The notes under the pieces were generated by a model. It was not told the origin of the DNA, ran no database searches, and worked only from the letters and a program-made list of their open reading frames with translations. From positions 1-64,000 of the forward strand of contig CADBFP010000006.1 of NCBI GenBank assembly GCA_902793995.1: a stretch of 64,000 bases of DNA, given 5' to 3'. Position numbers and translations under genes: made by a program. How positions within the stretch are numbered: the stretch's first letter is position 1; each line of letters opens with the position of its first letter. Positions 62,154-64,000 of the stretch are shown here, in pieces. The DNA is from an uncultured Lachnospiraceae bacterium (GTDB lineage: Bacteria > Bacillota > Clostridia > Lachnospirales > Lachnospiraceae).

Positions 62154-62858
62154 TCATACCGTAATTCTCGTCCCGTTGATTTCCCCTTTCAGGGCCCGGG
62201 TAATGCTTCCTGCTTCTTCCAGTTTAAAAATCGCCAGGGGCATGCGGTTTTCCGCGCAAAGGGCGGAAGCCGTCAGATCAATCACCCCTAATTTCTTCTC
62301 TACCACCTCATCGATGGAAATGGTCTCATACTTCTTCGCCGCCGGATTCTTGGCAGGATCGCTGTCATACACCCCGTCTATGGCCTTAGCCAGCAGGATC
62401 TCATCCATTTCCAGCTCCAAAGCCCTAAGCACAATCCCCGTGTCCGTGGAAAAGAAGGGATGGCCGGTGCCGCCGGCAAAAAACACCACTTTCCCGGCGG
62501 AAAGCGCCGCCTTGGCTTCGTCCTCGGAAAAGAGTCTGGTCATGCCGCCGCAGGCAAAGGGGGTAAAAATCTCTGTTTCCATCCCCGCTGCCCGGAAAAA
62601 TTCCGATACATACAGGGCGTTCATCACCGTGGCCAGCATGCCGATCTGATCCGCTTTGGAGCGGTCCATATCCTTGCTGGAGCGGCCCCGCCAGAAGTTG
62701 CCGCCGCCGATGACCACCGCCAGCTCAACCCCTTCCCGGACCGCCGGCAGCACCTGGGCCGCCACATCCCGCACCTTGCTTTCATCAAAACCGAAACGGG
62801 TTTCCCCCGCCAGGGCTTCCCCGCTGAGTTTCAGGATAACTCTGCGATGTTTTTCCAT
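62154..62858 (-). CDS. pyrH: Uridylate kinase
   Basis: A 234-residue amino-acid-kinase-fold enzyme phosphorylating UMP to UDP. Motifs are VILKLSGEALAG, ELAVVIGGGNFWRGRSS, MLATVMNALYVSEFF and VVFFAGGTGHPFFSTDT. The ATG at 62858 has GGAGG seven bases upstream, better than the in-frame ATG at 62873 which lies upstream of that GGAGG. It starts the pyrH-frr-uppS-cdsA-rseP-ispG-polC operon; rpsB and tsf, frequent upstream neighbours, are absent. Confidence 0.97.
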   Translation of the reverse strand: MEKHRRVILKLSGEALAGETRFGFDESKVRDVAAQVLPAVREGVELAVVIGGGNFWRGRSSKDMDRSKADQIGMLATVMNALYVSEFFRAAGMETEIFTPFACGGMTRLFSEDEAKAALSAGKVVFFAGGTGHPFFSTDTGIVLRALELEMDEILLAKAIDGVYDSDPAKNPAAKKYETISIDEVVEKKLGVIDLTASALCAENRMPLAIFKLEEAGSITRALKGEINGTRITV

Positions 62859-62900
62859 GTTTTTTCCTCCCATTTCCGGAAATCCAAAACTCCGGGAATC

Positions 62901-62929
62901 ATTTTATCATAGCTTTTCCGCTTTGTAAA
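62901..62929 (-). promoter_or_regulatory. Promoter of the pyrH-polC operon
   Basis: Minus-strand TTTACA (62924-62929), 17-base spacer, TAAAAT (62901-62906), about 43 bases before the pyrH ATG. It is just downstream of the preceding gene's stop. Confidence 0.8.
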
Positions 62930-62936
62930 CTTTTCC

Positions 62937-64000
62937 TCAATCCTTTTCAAACTGTAAAACCACTTTTTTCTGGCTCAGTTTGAAGTCCGTCCGCTTATGG
63001 ATCACATCCCGGCACAGATCCAGGGTCCTCTGCATCTTGTCCGCCATCTCCCGCACAGCGGTTTCCACCGCCGGCTCCTGGGTTCGGGCCGTCAGAATCA
63101 GTGTCTCTCCGGTCATTTTCATGGACTGCACGGCGCGAAGCTTTTTATTTTCCAAAATCTGCTTTTCATCCGTCAGGGCGCCGATATCGTACAGCAACAG
63201 GGGATTCCGGGTAGCCACCACATCAATCTCATCCGCAATCCGCACAATAGCAGCCAAATACGGCAGGCAGACCCTGTTCCCGTCCGGCAGGGGATACACC
63301 GCCGGGTATTCTTTCTCGTCAAATAAATCCGTCTTTCGATGCCCCCGGGCCACCTGGCGGATGGCATAGGCATGTTCCGGGGAAGGGCACTCGAACAGAT
63401 CCGCATATTTCTCTATGAAGGCCCCGCTGAATTCATTGTGCTTATCCCGGACGAAATCGGCTCTGTCCGCTTGAGGGTGACTTTCAAAATACTCCTCTTC
63501 CCCCAGCTGCGCCTTAAACTCCTCATAATCCTTTTCCCCTATGCCCATACCCACATCATGGAGATAGCAGGCCATTAAGAGGATGTAGATTTCGTCCTGA
63601 TTCAGTTTCCCAACCTGCTCCGGACCGATGAGCCGGTTGCAGGCATCGATCACATCCAGACTGTGGAACTCGGAATGATCCGTATATTCCGGGAAGAGCA
63701 GCTTAAAACGGGTCAGGATGCGGCGGGAGGTAAAGACCGCGTCCCGGAAGCGGCCATGAAGCGCCGGATTCAGCTTTTTTAAGGTTTTTTCCAGCAAAAA
63801 GTCCGTGTTTTCCTTTGTTCTGAGGTCCTCTTCTTTGATCAGAATGCTGAGTACATTCAGACCCAGCATCCGCTGATAAGTCATTTCATCCGCCACCTTT
63901 TGCACCATGCGGATGCCGATGCTCCCCAGCCCTTCCTCGCTGCTTTGAATCCGGGCCATTTCCCCGGGATCAAAAGGGGTGCAGTCGTCTTTGAGGCGTA
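62937..64000 (-). CDS. ATPase-HD domain fusion protein, 5' end outside window
   Basis: The frame is open to the right edge, so the protein is truncated by the window. The ATG at 63959 is probably internal, because the codons upstream read RLKDDCTPFDPGE, continuous with GSIGIRMVQKVADEMTYQRM then LGLNVL. That looks like the end of a SpoIIAB/RsbW-type HATPase domain. The remaining roughly 300 residues are an HD hydrolase domain with HSLDVIDACNRLI, ACYLHDVGMGIG, RGHRKTD and RIADEIDV, suggesting an intact metal site. A kinase-like ATPase joined to an HD phosphohydrolase suggests nucleotide or stress signalling. The substrate is unknown. Confidence 0.75.
   Translation of the reverse strand, partial: RLKDDCTPFDPGEMARIQSSEEGLGSIGIRMVQKVADEMTYQRMLGLNVLSILIKEEDLRTKENTDFLLEKTLKKLNPALHGRFRDAVFTSRRILTRFKLLFPEYTDHSEFHSLDVIDACNRLIGPEQVGKLNQDEIYILLMACYLHDVGMGIGEKDYEEFKAQLGEEEYFESHPQADRADFVRDKHNEFSGAFIEKYADLFECPSPEHAYAIRQVARGHRKTDLFDEKEYPAVYPLPDGNRVCLPYLAAIVRIADEIDVVATRNPLLLYDIGALTDEKQILENKKLRAVQSMKMTGETLILTARTQEPAVETAVREMADKMQRTLDLCRDVIHKRTDFKLSQKKVVLQFEKD

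Overview
The window looks like chromosomal DNA from a moderately GC-rich Clostridia, most likely an uncultured Lachnospiraceae-type Firmicute. Pointers are a Gram-positive PolC replicase, an hrcA-grpE-dnaK-dnaJ operon with a perfect CIRCE operator, SepF, strong GGAGG ribosome sites, cohesin/dockerin domains, and DUF3737 and DUF5721 proteins. It is densely packed with house-keeping genes. I see no prophage, transposase, integrase or CRISPR array. The taxon is an inference from gene content, not from a marker gene.

Layout. 0.1-1.4 kb: SpoU-type RNA methyltransferase and apt. 1.6-8.9 kb: a signalling island with an HD-GYP response regulator, a hybrid histidine kinase with an Hpt domain, a second hybrid kinase fused to a C-terminal DegV domain, and a soluble LytS-like kinase on the other strand. 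9-12.2 kb: an atypical Val-type tRNA, recJ, mutY, tRNA-Gly and tRNA-Leu. 12.3-21.6 kb: a DUF5721 gene, then a leftward run of a dockerin-bearing cell-wall hydrolase, a membrane-anchored cohesin protein, RNase H, xseA, xseB and a two-component pair. 21.7-29.6 kb: yajC, tgt, a PatB-type lyase, DUF3737, an Lrp regulator with malQ, a YggS-type PLP protein and mtaB. 29.7-38.3 kb: an HPr-like protein, thiI, nifS, rsmE, dnaJ, dnaK, grpE, hrcA. 38.4-45 kb: a flavodoxin-fold reductase, an amidase lipoprotein, rluD-lspA-sepF, an HlyD-like protein and a P-loop protein. 44.3-51.7 kb: elongasome genes rodA, PBP2, mreD, mreC with radC, then a methionine-gamma-lyase-like enzyme. 51.8-53.6 kb: an XRE-TPR regulator and HU. 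53.7-62.9 kb: the pyrH-frr-uppS-cdsA-rseP-ispG-polC operon. The right edge holds a truncated ATPase-HD protein.

Most notable are: (1) a hybrid kinase ending in a complete DegV-type lipid-binding domain; (2) a neighbouring cohesin/dockerin pair that could tether a peptidoglycan hydrolase to the membrane; (3) a PolC without the proofreading exonuclease normally inserted in its PHP domain; (4) a family of long imperfect palindromes sharing an ACAATACTTT...GAAAGTTTT-type core, once between dnaK and grpE and three times in tandem at 39.0-39.2 kb, with different but self-complementary outer stems; (5) dispersed short palindromes ending in CCCCTACG, one of which lies in frame inside grpE as part of an exact 45-bp tandem triplication.

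Limits: everything is read by eye. Protein families come from recognised motifs, and promoters and terminators from consensus matching. No database search, folding or alignment was run.
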